From Hymenobacter sp. H14-R3 (GTDB lineage Bacteria; Bacteroidota; Bacteroidia; Cytophagales; Hymenobacteraceae), in contig NZ_JASITD010000001.1 of the NCBI RefSeq assembly GCF_030063445.1, positions 356,245 to 420,244 on the forward strand: a stretch of 64,000 nucleotides of DNA. The letters are read 5' to 3'. Numbering within the stretch: the stretch's first letter is position 1; each line of letters begins with the position of its first letter. The notes under the pieces were generated by a model. It was not told where the DNA came from and searched no databases. It was given only the letters and a program-made list of their open reading frames with translations. The position numbers were made by a program, and so were the translations under genes. Below are positions 25,062-33,459 of the stretch, in pieces.

Positions 25062-26096
25062 CTATTCGCAACGCACGTAGGGGCGAAGTTTGACGAAGTT
25101 CTCTTCTTTCAGAATCTTGATTTGCCGCAGGTCGTCGGGCGTGGCAAAAGGACCGTGCTGCTTGCGATAGGCCACGATGAGCCGGGCCAGCGGCTTGCCC
25201 ACGTAGGGGTGCGGCCACAGCTCGTCAAACGTGGCTGAGTTGACGTGCACCGACCGGGGCACGAAGCCCGCCGCCACAAACGTGTACTTGCGCAGGCTAT
25301 CGACCAAGTCGGGCGCATCGCGCAGCACAAACACCTCTTCCAACTGATTTTCAGCAATATACCCGCCCAACTCAGTACGCTGCTTCACAATGTACTTGGC
25401 CCGCCCCCGGCCGATGCCCTTTATCTGCATTAGCTGCGTAGTGTCGGCCAGGTTGAGGTCGAAGGGCTGCAAATGCGCCGGCTTGCGCGGAAAGCGGCCG
25501 GGCACGCCGCCACTAGCCGCCTCAAACGGCGGCCGGCCCGCCGCGTAGCCGGCGGCCCCGCGGGCGGGCAGGGCGTCGGGCAGCTGCATAAAAGGCGCGA
25601 GGCGCTGATACACCGAATCGGGCAGGCCGTAGATGCGCTGCACCTGGCTTTTGGCCCGGAAGCCGCCCGCCTTCTGGCCGTAGTTGACGATGCGGCCGGC
25701 CACGAAGTGCGGCACGCCCCGCGCCTCCCAGCCCTCGGCCGCGAGGCTATTGGGGTCGAAGGGGGCGAGGCGCACCTGCGGCACGGCGGGGTAGCGGCTA
25801 CCGCCGGCCGCGCCGCCCGCCCTGTTGCGGGCCGGGTAGCGCGCGGCGTAGGCCCGGTCATTGGCCGCGCGGCCCGAGTCGAGGCGGGCGCTGAGGTCGC
25901 GGCTCCAGGCGTCGAGCTGGCGCTGGTCGGCGGCGGGCAGGTAGGCGGGGTCGGTGGGACGCAGCAGCACGGGCAGCACCGCTGCGGCCAGCGCTATCAG
26001 TAGCAGCAGCACGAAGCCCCGCGTTTCGGCCCGCGAAAAGCCGAAGTAGCGCCGCACCCAGCGCCAGGCCGGCCAGCGGTTGCCAGGCAAAGACAT
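25062..26096 (-). CDS. helix-hairpin-helix (ComEA-like) protein with N-terminal membrane anchor
   Basis: 344 aa. A basic N-terminus and one membrane segment (GFVLLLLIALAAAVLPVLL, about 27-45) are followed by three helix-hairpin-helix-type repeats: FDPNSLAAEGWEARGVP (about 115), FDLNLADTTQLMQIKGIGRG (about 225) and VNSATFDELWPHPYVGKPLA (about 290). ComEA-type HhH domains bind DNA without sequence specificity; a triple-HhH, membrane-tethered form is common in Bacteroidota and its role (DNA uptake or envelope-associated DNA binding) is not established. A 50-residue Ala/Gly/Arg-rich linker precedes the first repeat. Confidence 0.85.
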   Translation of the reverse strand: MSLPGNRWPAWRWVRRYFGFSRAETRGFVLLLLIALAAAVLPVLLRPTDPAYLPAADQRQLDAWSRDLSARLDSGRAANDRAYAARYPARNRAGGAAGGSRYPAVPQVRLAPFDPNSLAAEGWEARGVPHFVAGRIVNYGQKAGGFRAKSQVQRIYGLPDSVYQRLAPFMQLPDALPARGAAGYAAGRPPFEAASGGVPGRFPRKPAHLQPFDLNLADTTQLMQIKGIGRGRAKYIVKQRTELGGYIAENQLEEVFVLRDAPDLVDSLRKYTFVAAGFVPRSVHVNSATFDELWPHPYVGKPLARLIVAYRKQHGPFATPDDLRQIKILKEENFVKLRPYVRCE

Positions 26097-26120
26097 AGTA
26101 GTAACGAAAGAAAACAGAAA

Positions 26121-26148
26121 GAGGAATTACCGGCTAAAGTAATTCCTC
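26121..26148 (-). terminator. stem-loop after the cysteine desulfurase gene
   Basis: GAGGAATTAC (26121-26130) and GTAATTCCTC (26139-26148) pair perfectly around an 8-base loop. On the minus strand the right side runs into TTTCTGTTTTCTTTCG, a T-rich tail. It would end the cysteine desulfurase transcript before the HhH gene. Confidence 0.6.
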
Positions 26149-26181
26149 TGTTCAACTTCTTCCGAATATTTACTCTTTAAC

Positions 26182-27315
26182 TTACTTTTGGTAAAGCTTA
26201 ATGAGCTGGGCAGCAGCGTAATCCACTTCGGCCTCCGTATTGAGCTTGCTCATGGAGAGGCGCACGGTAGGCCGGTCGGTGGCCGTGCCCAAGGCCTCCA
26301 GCACGTGCGAGCCTAGCTGCGCACCGCTGGTGCAGGCCGAGCCACCCGAGGCCGCTACCTTATTGATATCGAGGCTAAAGAGCAGCATCTCGCTGATGCT
26401 CGACGGCGGCAGGCTCACGCTAAGCACGGTGTAAAGGCTCTGGTCGGCCTCGGCCGACAGGCCATTGAACTGCACATCGGCAATGCCCGCCGCGAGCTGA
26501 CCGATAAGCCGGTCCTTGAGGCTCTGAATGTGCTGCCGGTGCTCGGCCATGCCGTGGCAGGCAATTTCCAACGCTTTGGCCAGGCCCACAATACCATACA
26601 CGTTCTCGGTGCCCGAGCGAATATTGCGCTCCTGCGAGCCGCCGTGGATGAGCGGCGCCACCTCCACGCCCCCACGCCGGTAGAGGAACCCCACGCCCTT
26701 GGGCCCGTGGAACTTGTGCGCCGAGCCCACCAGAAAGTGGTTGCTGAGTTCCTGCACATCGTGCTTGTAGTGGCCCATCGTCTGCACGGTGTCGGTGTGA
26801 AACACCGCGTCGTGACGGGCGCATATTTCACCTATCTGCTTGATATCGTTGAGATTACCCAACTCGTTATTGCCGTGCATGATGCTCACGAAGGTGCGCG
26901 GGTGCGCGGCCAGCAGTTCCTCCAGGTGCGCCAGGTCGAGGCGGCCCTGGGTATCGTGGCGCAGGTAGCTCAGGGACGTTTCACCGCTTTTGGCCAGGGC
27001 TTGCAGCGGGTGCAGCACGGCGTGGTGCTCCAGGGGCGAGGTGATGGCGTGCTTCAGCCCCAGGCTACGTACGCTGCCAAAAATGGCGTAGTTATCGGCC
27101 TCCGTGCCGCCCGAGGTGAAGCTGATTTCGCTCGGCGCGGCGTTTACCAAGGTGGCTACCGACTTCCGCGCCTGCTCGATAGCGGAGCGCACCTGCCGGC
27201 CCGGGCCGTGCAGCGAGCTGGGGTTACCGAAGTGCTGCGCCAAGTAGGGCAGCATGGCGTCCAGCACTTCGGGGTCGAGGGGGGTGGTGGCGGCGTTGTC
27301 GAAGTAAGCGTGCAT
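26182..27315 (-). CDS. cysteine desulfurase (NifS/IscS family)
   Basis: 377 aa PLP enzyme that removes sulfur from cysteine as an enzyme persulfide for Fe-S clusters and thiocofactors. N-terminal YFDNAATTP; TSGGTEADN; PLP lysine in GSAHKFHGPKG (K201); RSGTENV; catalytic Cys in SGGSACTSG (C328), in a short loop with the extra-residue layout of IscS/NifS rather than SufS. No iscU, iscA or nif genes are adjacent, so the acceptor is not shown. The moeB-rhodanese about 9 kb away is one possible user of its sulfur. A class A palindrome separates it from glmM. Confidence 0.93.
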   Translation of the reverse strand: MHAYFDNAATTPLDPEVLDAMLPYLAQHFGNPSSLHGPGRQVRSAIEQARKSVATLVNAAPSEISFTSGGTEADNYAIFGSVRSLGLKHAITSPLEHHAVLHPLQALAKSGETSLSYLRHDTQGRLDLAHLEELLAAHPRTFVSIMHGNNELGNLNDIKQIGEICARHDAVFHTDTVQTMGHYKHDVQELSNHFLVGSAHKFHGPKGVGFLYRRGGVEVAPLIHGGSQERNIRSGTENVYGIVGLAKALEIACHGMAEHRQHIQSLKDRLIGQLAAGIADVQFNGLSAEADQSLYTVLSVSLPPSSISEMLLFSLDINKVAASGGSACTSGAQLGSHVLEALGTATDRPTVRLSMSKLNTEAEVDYAAAQLIKLYQK

Positions 27316-27322
27316 AATATGA

Positions 27323-27405
27323 TGTGCGGTAAGCTTTAGCTTGCGGTTTTAGATAAAGATTCAGCGCTTTTTCCTTAAACACGGCAAGCTAAAGCTTACC
27401 GCACA
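27323..27405. repeat. intergenic palindrome, class A, second copy
   Basis: Perfectly complementary 22-base arms at 27323-27344 and 27384-27405. The left arm starts TGTGCGGTAAGCTTTAGCTT, identical to the copy at 16117. The 39-base loop differs completely from that of the other copy, so only the arms are conserved. It fills most of the 94-base gap between glmM and the cysteine desulfurase gene. Confidence 0.85.
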
Positions 27406-27409
27406 CGCA

Positions 27410-28804
27410 CTACTTAGCCGAGATAATCTCCTTGATATCGGCAATAATCTTCTGGGCCAAATGGTCGGCCGTGGCATTAGAGTCCGACTCGGCATAGATG
27501 CGGATAATCGGCTCGGTGTTCGACTTGCGCAGGTGCACCCACTCCTTACCGAACTCGATTTTAACCCCGTCGATGGTGTTTACCGGCTGCTTGGCGTAGC
27601 GCTCTTCCATTTTCACCAGCACGAGGTCGGTGTCGATATCGGGCGTTAGCTCAATCTTATTTTTCGAGATGAAGTAGCTCGGGTATGAGTTGCGCAGGCG
27701 GCTCATGGCCAGGCCCGACTTAGCCAAGTGGGTCAGAAACAGGGCAATACCTACCAGCGCATCGCGGCCGTAGTGCAGTTCGGGGAAGATGATGCCCCCG
27801 TTGCCCTCGCCGCCAATGATGGCGTTGGTTTCCTTCATCTTGGTCACCACGTTCACCTCGCCCACCGCGGCGGCGTTGTAGGTGCCGCCGTGCTTCTCGG
27901 TCACGTCGCGCAGGGCGCGGGTGCTGCTGAGGTTGCTCACGGTGTTGCCGCCGCCGTGGTAGCCCAGCACGTAGTCGGCCACGGCCACCAGCGTATATTC
28001 TTCGCCAAACATCTCGCCGTTTTCGCTCACCAGCGCCAGGCGGTCCACGTCGGGGTCCACCACAATGCCGAGGTCGAAGCCGCCTTTTTCCAGCACCTTG
28101 GCAATGTCGCGCAGGTGCTCGGGCAGCGGCTCGGGGTTGTGGGCAAAGTCGCCGGTGGGCTCGCAATGGATTTTCTCAATGGTTTCCACGCCCAACGCCG
28201 TTAGCAGCTGCGGCACGGCAAAGCCACCGCTGCTATTCACGGCATCTACCACTACCCGGAAGTTCTTGGCCTTGATGGCTTCGACATCCACGAGCGGCGA
28301 AGCCAGAATGGCGGCAATGTGCTCGGCCAGAAACGTATCGTCGGTGGCGTACTTACCCAGCTTGGTCACGGGCGCAAACTCAATGCTGTCGCCTTCAGCC
28401 AGGGCCAGCACCTGCTCGCCCGCCGCGGCCGACAGAAACTCGCCGTGCGCGTCGAGCAATTTCAGGGCGTTCCACTGCTTGGGGTTGTGCGAAGCCGTGA
28501 GGATGATGCCGCCGGCCGCTTTCTTGGCGGGCACGGCCATCTCTACGGTGGGCGTGGTGCTCAGGCCCAGGTCAAGTACGTCAAAGCCAAGGCCTTGCAG
28601 CGTAGCCGCCACGAGGCGGCTCACCATTTCGCCCGAAATGCGGGCGTCGCGGCCAATCACTATCAGCTTGCTGGTAGTGGCCTGTGAGGCCGCCCAGGTG
28701 CCGTAGGCGGCCGTATATTTCACCACGTCGAGGGGCGTCAGGCCCTGGCCAGCCGGCCCACCAATGGTGCCGCGGATGCCGGAAATAGATTTTATGAGGG
28801 TCAC
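27410..28804 (-). CDS. glmM: phosphoglucosamine mutase
   Basis: 464 aa. It interconverts glucosamine-6-phosphate and glucosamine-1-phosphate on the way to UDP-GlcNAc for peptidoglycan and lipopolysaccharide. SGIRGTIGG at the N-terminus; the catalytic phosphoserine loop TASHNPKQWNALK; the metal-binding DPDVDRLAL; the sugar-binding GGEGNGG; and the C-terminal phosphate-binding RKSNTEPIIRIYAE. The start is a GTG at 28802-28804 (residues MTLIKSISGIRG). Some Bacteroidota members are labelled phosphomannomutase, but the RKSNTEP loop and length fit GlmM. Confidence 0.88.
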   Translation of the reverse strand: MTLIKSISGIRGTIGGPAGQGLTPLDVVKYTAAYGTWAASQATTSKLIVIGRDARISGEMVSRLVAATLQGLGFDVLDLGLSTTPTVEMAVPAKKAAGGIILTASHNPKQWNALKLLDAHGEFLSAAAGEQVLALAEGDSIEFAPVTKLGKYATDDTFLAEHIAAILASPLVDVEAIKAKNFRVVVDAVNSSGGFAVPQLLTALGVETIEKIHCEPTGDFAHNPEPLPEHLRDIAKVLEKGGFDLGIVVDPDVDRLALVSENGEMFGEEYTLVAVADYVLGYHGGGNTVSNLSSTRALRDVTEKHGGTYNAAAVGEVNVVTKMKETNAIIGGEGNGGIIFPELHYGRDALVGIALFLTHLAKSGLAMSRLRNSYPSYFISKNKIELTPDIDTDLVLVKMEERYAKQPVNTIDGVKIEFGKEWVHLRKSNTEPIIRIYAESDSNATADHLAQKIIADIKEIISAK

Positions 28805-28824
28805 AATTCGTTGCTTTAGCTTTG

Positions 28825-28832
28825 CAAAAGTA
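28825..28832 (-). promoter_or_regulatory. candidate -7 element (TACTTTTG) for glmM
   Basis: On the minus strand TACTTTTG matches TAnnTTTG exactly and lies 20 bases before the GTG start, giving a short leader. No good -33 TTTG is visible. Confidence 0.4.
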
Positions 28833-28984
28833 GGTTGGCAGGCCGGTTGTTTGCCCGTTATCTGTACTTAATACCTACGTGCGGCAACCAGTAACCGGCC
28901 CAGTTGGGCAGTTATTCTGCCTGACTACCCATTAGCTATTCTGCTTAAAACGAACAGCTTATTCATCATTTATCAGCGTTTTTT

Positions 28985-29812
28985 ATGGACAACCCCCTGC
29001 TTGCCCCCTCCCGCCGCCCGGTCCAGCTCGAAGCCTTCGGCCGCCTGCTCGATGTGCTCGACCGCCTGCGCCAAGAGTGCCCCTGGGATAAAAAGCAAAC
29101 CCTCGAAAGCCTGCGCCACCTCACCATTGAGGAAACCTACGAAATCAGCGATGCCATCCTGCGCAACGACCTGCCCGACCTGAAAAAGGAGTTGGGCGAC
29201 GTGATGCTGCACCTGGTGTTCTACGCCCGCATTGCCGCCGAGCAGGGCGCGTTCGACATTGCCGACTCGCTCAACGCGCAGTGCGAGAAGCTCATCTATC
29301 GCCACCCGCACATCTACGGCGACGTGCAGGCCGACGACGAAGCCACCGTGAAGCGCAACTGGGAGCAGCTCAAGCTGAAAGAAAAAGGCAACACGGGTGG
29401 CGTGCTCGGTGGCGTGCCCACTTCGCTGCCCGCACTGGTAAAGGCCATGCGCATTCAGGAAAAAGCGCGGGGCGCGGGCTTCGACTGGGATGACCCTGCC
29501 CAGGTGTGGCTCAAGGTGCAGGAGGAGTTGGGCGAGTTTGGCGACGAGTATGGCCACGGTCAGCCTCCCGCCGATGCCGCCCAGGCCGAGCGCGCCACCC
29601 AGGAGTTTGGCGACCTGCTGTTTTCGCTCGTCAACTTCGCCCGCTTTGCCGGCATCAACCCCGAAGAGGCGCTGGAACGCACCAACCGAAAATTTATCAG
29701 CCGTTTCCAATACCTCGAAGCCGCCGCTACTAAAGCCGGCCAAGCCCTGCCCGACCTTACGCTGGCTCAAATGGATGTGTATTGGAACGAAGCTAAGGCC
29801 GCCGGCCGCTGA
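28985..29812 (+). CDS. mazG: nucleoside triphosphate pyrophosphohydrolase MazG
   Basis: 275 aa with two MazG (all-alpha NTP pyrophosphatase) repeats. It hydrolyses NTPs to NMP and PPi and is linked to house-cleaning and (p)ppGpp levels. The N-terminal repeat holds CPWDKKQTLESLRHLTIEE, the metal-binding EETYE and KELGDVMLHLVFYA; the second holds KVQEELGEF and EFGDLLFSLVNFARF. It diverges from glmM across a 180-base gap and is followed by a long non-coding stretch, so it is probably monocistronic. Confidence 0.95.
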   Translation: MDNPLLAPSRRPVQLEAFGRLLDVLDRLRQECPWDKKQTLESLRHLTIEETYEISDAILRNDLPDLKKELGDVMLHLVFYARIAAEQGAFDIADSLNAQCEKLIYRHPHIYGDVQADDEATVKRNWEQLKLKEKGNTGGVLGGVPTSLPALVKAMRIQEKARGAGFDWDDPAQVWLKVQEELGEFGDEYGHGQPPADAAQAERATQEFGDLLFSLVNFARFAGINPEEALERTNRKFISRFQYLEAAATKAGQALPDLTLAQMDVYWNEAKAAGR

Positions 29813-30177
29813 ACAAACCGCCAGCACACAGCCGGTAATGAACTGATACTGCGCGCAAGCCGCCCGCTAGGTCAGTGCAAATCCGCTGCTGGCAAAATTT
29901 GCTTCATCAACCCTAAACCAATTTCTTACGTTGGCCCCTCATCAGAAATTCAGCAGGAAAGTTGCTGGGTTCATCGAGTACTTACCAACCTTGGGCGAAG
30001 GTTATTCTACACAAAAAATATTTCATAAAGCCTGGATTTTACTGGCTTCGGCGTAGATTCGGCCCCGAAACTCCTTTTTCCGCTGGTGGCTTCCGGCTTC
30101 ATAACCGACTCGCCAGGCCCTTACCGTTTTCTTTTTTACCCTCAACCAACCCCCCACCTCCTACACTAACTGGACAC
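29813..30177 (+). other. non-coding leader region upstream of exbB
   Basis: No gene is supported in these 365 bases. The first third is GC-rich and may hold the 3' end of the mazG transcript; the rest is A+T-richer and probably carries the exbB promoter and leader. TTACGTTGG near 29936 is a partial match to TAnnTTTG, but spacing to the TTTG at about 29898 is wrong. An in-frame extension of exbB back to 29962 has no homology-like features and is rejected. Confidence 0.4.
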
Positions 30178-31056
30178 ATGGAACAGAAAAATGCTGTAAA
30201 CCCGGGCGCTCGGCCCGCTGCGCCGGCCGCCTCGGCCGCACCCGCCAAGAGCAGCGGTGGTGCCTCGCTGTTTTCGGTCATCGTTATCGTGCTTGCTTAC
30301 GTCGCTAGCCTTATTATCTTCAAGTATGTACTTGGCGACCCGAGCCACTTTATAGGCGGTAACCCCGAGAACAACCCCAAACCGGGCGACTACCTGGGCA
30401 TTGTTTACAAAGGGGGTATTATCGTACCAATTCTGCTGTCGATGTTGCTGATGGTAATTACGTTCTCGATTGAGCGTGCCCTCACCATTAGCAAAGCTAA
30501 AGGCAGTAAGAGCATCGAGTCGTTCGTGCGTGGCGTTCGTCAGAAGCTGAACTCGAACGACATCGCCGGTGCCATCGCTATCTGCGACCAGCAGAAGGGC
30601 TCGGTTGCCAACGTAGTACGCGCCGGCCTGAAGAAATACCAGGAAATGGGCCGCGAAACCACGATGAACACCGACCAGCGCGTGTTGGCCATCCAGAAAG
30701 AAATCGAAGAGAGCACCGCCCTGGAATTGCCGATGCTGGAGAAGAACCTCGTTATCATCTCCACGCTGGCTTCTATCGCCACACTGGTAGGTCTGCTCGG
30801 TACGGTATTCGGTATGATTAAGGCCTTCTCGGCACTTGCTCAGGCCGGTAACCCCGACGCTACTGCCCTGGCAACGGGTATCTCGGAAGCCCTTATCAAT
30901 ACCGCCCTCGGTATCGGTACGTCGGCCGTAGCTATCGTAGCCTACAACTTCTTCACCAGCAAAATCGACGAGCTGACCTACAGCATCGACGAGGCTGGCT
31001 TCAGCATCATCCAAACCTTCGCTGCCCAGCACGGCACCAAAGGTCAGGAGTCGTAA
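30178..31056 (+). CDS. exbB: MotA/TolQ/ExbB proton channel protein
   Basis: 292 aa. Inner-membrane proton channel of the TonB system, which uses the proton motive force to energise outer-membrane receptors. An Ala/Pro-rich N-terminus, then TM1 (SVIVIVLAYVASLIIFKYVL), TM2 (GIIVPILLSMLLMVITFSIE), a cytoplasmic helix region (SFVRGVRQKLNS...), and TM3-TM4 with the conserved TLVGLLGTVFGMIKAF and SEALINTALGIGTSAVAI. The ATG at 30178 gives the usual length. A hairpin and a 207-base gap separate it from exbD, so it may be transcribed partly on its own at a higher level. Confidence 0.93.
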   Translation: MEQKNAVNPGARPAAPAASAAPAKSSGGASLFSVIVIVLAYVASLIIFKYVLGDPSHFIGGNPENNPKPGDYLGIVYKGGIIVPILLSMLLMVITFSIERALTISKAKGSKSIESFVRGVRQKLNSNDIAGAIAICDQQKGSVANVVRAGLKKYQEMGRETTMNTDQRVLAIQKEIEESTALELPMLEKNLVIISTLASIATLVGLLGTVFGMIKAFSALAQAGNPDATALATGISEALINTALGIGTSAVAIVAYNFFTSKIDELTYSIDEAGFSIIQTFAAQHGTKGQES

Positions 31057-31070
31057 GGAGCTGCTGGCAC

Positions 31071-31118
31071 AAAAAAAGGGGCGGAGGCGTTTTGCCGTCC
31101 CCGCCCCAATTTTTTTTT
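31071..31118 (+). terminator. hairpin terminator or attenuator after exbB
   Basis: GGGGCGG..GGCG pairs imperfectly with CG..CCCGCCCC and is followed by a run of nine T, with seven A on the other side. It would limit read-through from exbB into exbD. Confidence 0.75.
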
Positions 31119-31263
31119 CGGGTATCGTGTGCAATCGGTACGCTGTCGGCATCAATACCAGTGAGCGGCTCTCGCCAGGCTTTTGGGCCCGCAACCCGCT
31201 GATGGTATCACCGATTTAACCCCTTGCATTTGGCCCGTCCAGTCATTTTAACTTCTCCCGGCA

Positions 31264-31893
31264 ATGCCTAAAGTAAAACCGCACCGCACCTCGCCGTCGC
31301 TCGATATGACGCCGATGGTCGACCTGGCCTTCCTGCTGGTAACATTCTTTATGTTGACCACGCAGTTTCGCCCCGATGAAGCTGTGGTAGTGGACCCGCC
31401 GTCTTCGACGTCGGACCTGCGCGCCCCCGATAGCGACATCTTGACGCTGATAGTTGACTCCAAAAAGCGGGTCTTCTTCGGCTACGACAAGGCTCCTATT
31501 AAGGAAGCCATCATCAAGGAAGTAGGCGCTAAATATGGCGTCAGTTTCACCCCCACCCAGGTTAAGCAGTTTGCCCTCCTTCCCAACTTTGGAGTGCCAA
31601 TTGCCCAGCTAGGTAGCTACCTCGACAAGGATACCGAGCAACGCAAGGCGCTCAACCCTACGCTTCCCGGCATTCCGTACGACTCGCTCAACAATCAGAT
31701 GATTGACTGGGTGATAGCCGCCCGTAAGGCCAACGCCACCCAGTTTCAGAAGCCAACCTACTTGGTTATCAAGGGCGACGGTGACGCGGATGTGAAGACT
31801 ATCCAGACAATTATCAAGGTATTGCAGGAAAAAGACATCAACCGTTTTAACCTGCAAACTAGCCTTGAGATGAAGCCCACGACCGTAAACTAA
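31264..31893 (+). CDS. exbD: ExbD/TolR biopolymer transport protein, first copy
   Basis: 209 aa. One N-terminal membrane span with the proton-path aspartate: SLDMTPMVDLAFLLVTFFML. The remainder is periplasmic, about 60 residues longer than E. coli ExbD. Works with ExbB and TonB. It is followed after 12 bases by a second exbD, a common arrangement in Bacteroidota where heteromeric ExbD pairs are assumed. Confidence 0.92.
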   Translation: MPKVKPHRTSPSLDMTPMVDLAFLLVTFFMLTTQFRPDEAVVVDPPSSTSDLRAPDSDILTLIVDSKKRVFFGYDKAPIKEAIIKEVGAKYGVSFTPTQVKQFALLPNFGVPIAQLGSYLDKDTEQRKALNPTLPGIPYDSLNNQMIDWVIAARKANATQFQKPTYLVIKGDGDADVKTIQTIIKVLQEKDINRFNLQTSLEMKPTTVN

Positions 31894-31905
31894 CCTTTTT
31901 GAATC

Positions 31906-32460
31906 ATGGCAGAAATCCAACAAAAAGGCGACTCCGGTAAGGGAGGCAAGAAACGGGCAAAGAAAATGTCGACCAAAATCGACATGACGCCCATGGTAGA
32001 CTTGGCCTTCCTGCTGCTGACCTTTTTCATGCTCACCACTACCTTCGCCAAGCCCAACGTGATGCAGCTCACGATGCCGGTGAAGGAGAAGAACCCGAAC
32101 CCCGAGGAGCAGACCAAAATCAAAGCGTCGCAGGCCGTGACTATCATCCTGGCCCCCGACGACAAGGTGTTTTACTACTTCGGCCTGAACGAGCCTAATG
32201 ACAAAAGCGTGGCCGTACCCGAGATTAAAGTGACCGATTTTTCGGCCAACGGTATCCGCCAGGTACTCCTCGCCCGTCAGAAGCAACAGCCAGAGCCTAT
32301 CATTCTTATCGAGCCCTATGTCAACGATGGCAAGCAGGCGAAGTACAAGAACATGGTAGATATTCTGGACGAGATGAACATCACCAATCAGAAGAAGTAT
32401 GCGCTGATTGACATCTCAAAGAAGGACATTGACCTCATTAAAAAACAGAACCTGCTATGA
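31906..32460 (+). CDS. exbD: ExbD/TolR biopolymer transport protein, second copy
   Basis: 184 aa. A basic N-terminus (KGGKKRAKKMSTK), then the membrane span with IDMTPMVDLAFLLLTFFML holding the conserved Asp, then a periplasmic domain ending IKKQNLL. The span is nearly identical to that of the first ExbD while the periplasmic parts differ, so the copies may bind different partners. Its stop overlaps the tonB start in an ATGA junction (32457-32460), showing translational coupling. Confidence 0.92.
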   Translation: MAEIQQKGDSGKGGKKRAKKMSTKIDMTPMVDLAFLLLTFFMLTTTFAKPNVMQLTMPVKEKNPNPEEQTKIKASQAVTIILAPDDKVFYYFGLNEPNDKSVAVPEIKVTDFSANGIRQVLLARQKQQPEPIILIEPYVNDGKQAKYKNMVDILDEMNITNQKKYALIDISKKDIDLIKKQNLL

Positions 32461-33281
32461 TGGATAATGCGCAGCTAGCCAAGGCTAGCTTGAACGACAT
32501 CGTATTCGAGGGGCGTAACAAAGCGTATGGCGCGTTTGAGCTACGTCGCGTCTATGGGCGCAACGTAACGCGGGCAATCGTCATCGGCACGGCCATTCTG
32601 GCGCTGTTGGTATTTATTCCGGCCATCGCCAAGATGCTGGAAGACCGCAAGCCCAAGGAGGTGTTGAACCTGAAGGAGAACGTGCTCATGGACGCGCCTC
32701 CCCTGGACAACACCAAGCCCCCGCCCCCGCCCCCGCCCCCCGAAGCGCCACCACCCCCGCCCCCCAAGCTGACCACCATCAAGTTTACCCCCCCGGTGGT
32801 AAAAAAGGATGAGGAAGTGAAGAAGGAAGAGGTGCCCGACCAGAAAGAGCTGGAAGACAAGACGGTAGCTACCGTAACCGTAAAAGGTAACACGGACGCC
32901 CCCGACTTGAGCGGCCTGAGCGGCGAAGGCAACAAAGTGGTAGAAGAGGTAGTAGAAACCAAAGTCTACACCTACGTAGAGCAAATGCCAGCCCTCCCCG
33001 GTGGCGGCGGCATGGGTGCCATTGTAAATGCCATCCAGAAAAACGTGCGCTACCCCGCTGCTGACCTGCGCAACCAGGTAGAAGGCAAAGTTTTCGCCAG
33101 CTTCACAGTTGATGAAAACGGCGATGTATCGGATGTGAAAATCGTGAAAGGCCTGAGCGGCACGATTGACTCCGAAACCATGCGGGCCATCAAAACGCTA
33201 CCAAAATTCATTCCTGGCAAGCAGAACGGCCGGGCAGTGAAGGTATCGTTTACCGTACCGGTAACCTACAAGATTCAATAA
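32457..33281 (+). CDS. tonB: TonB energy transducer, first copy
   Basis: 274 aa. A cytoplasmic N-terminal stretch of about 40 residues with the phylum-typical motif NDIVFEGRNKAYGAFELR, one membrane span (AIVIGTAILALLVFIPAIAK), a proline run (32718-32769 region, PPPPPPPPEAPPPPPP), a Lys/Glu-rich spacer, and the C-terminal TonB domain (YVEQMPALPGGGG ... VRYPAADLRNQVEGKVFASF ... KFIPGKQNGRAVKVSFTVP). It overlaps exbD by four bases and is the last gene before a strong terminator. Confidence 0.93.
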   Translation: MMDNAQLAKASLNDIVFEGRNKAYGAFELRRVYGRNVTRAIVIGTAILALLVFIPAIAKMLEDRKPKEVLNLKENVLMDAPPLDNTKPPPPPPPPEAPPPPPPKLTTIKFTPPVVKKDEEVKKEEVPDQKELEDKTVATVTVKGNTDAPDLSGLSGEGNKVVEEVVETKVYTYVEQMPALPGGGGMGAIVNAIQKNVRYPAADLRNQVEGKVFASFTVDENGDVSDVKIVKGLSGTIDSETMRAIKTLPKFIPGKQNGRAVKVSFTVPVTYKIQ

Positions 33282-33296
33282 GCTACCCAGCTTGTG

Positions 33297-33332
33297 CAAA
33301 AAGCCCTGACTACTTGGTAGTCAGGGCTTTTT
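33297..33332 (+). terminator. terminator after the exbD-exbD-tonB operon
   Basis: AGCCCTGACTAC and GTAGTCAGGGCT pair perfectly around a short TTG loop and are followed by six T. Confidence 0.92.
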
Positions 33333-33459
33333 TACGTTTTAGCGTCTGGCTTTTTTGTAGAAATAAGTGAGCGGATGATGTGCAAAAAGACCGGGGTCGG
33401 CATCAGTTTAGTAGCCGGGTGATACTGGTGGCCTTTCCCTCATTTTTCATCCTTTTTGT

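Noticed and set aside
30178..32460. MotAB flagellar or TolQR-Pal cluster
   Set aside because: Two exbD genes followed by TonB, with no MotB peptidoglycan-binding domain, TolA, TolB or Pal, fit the TonB system.
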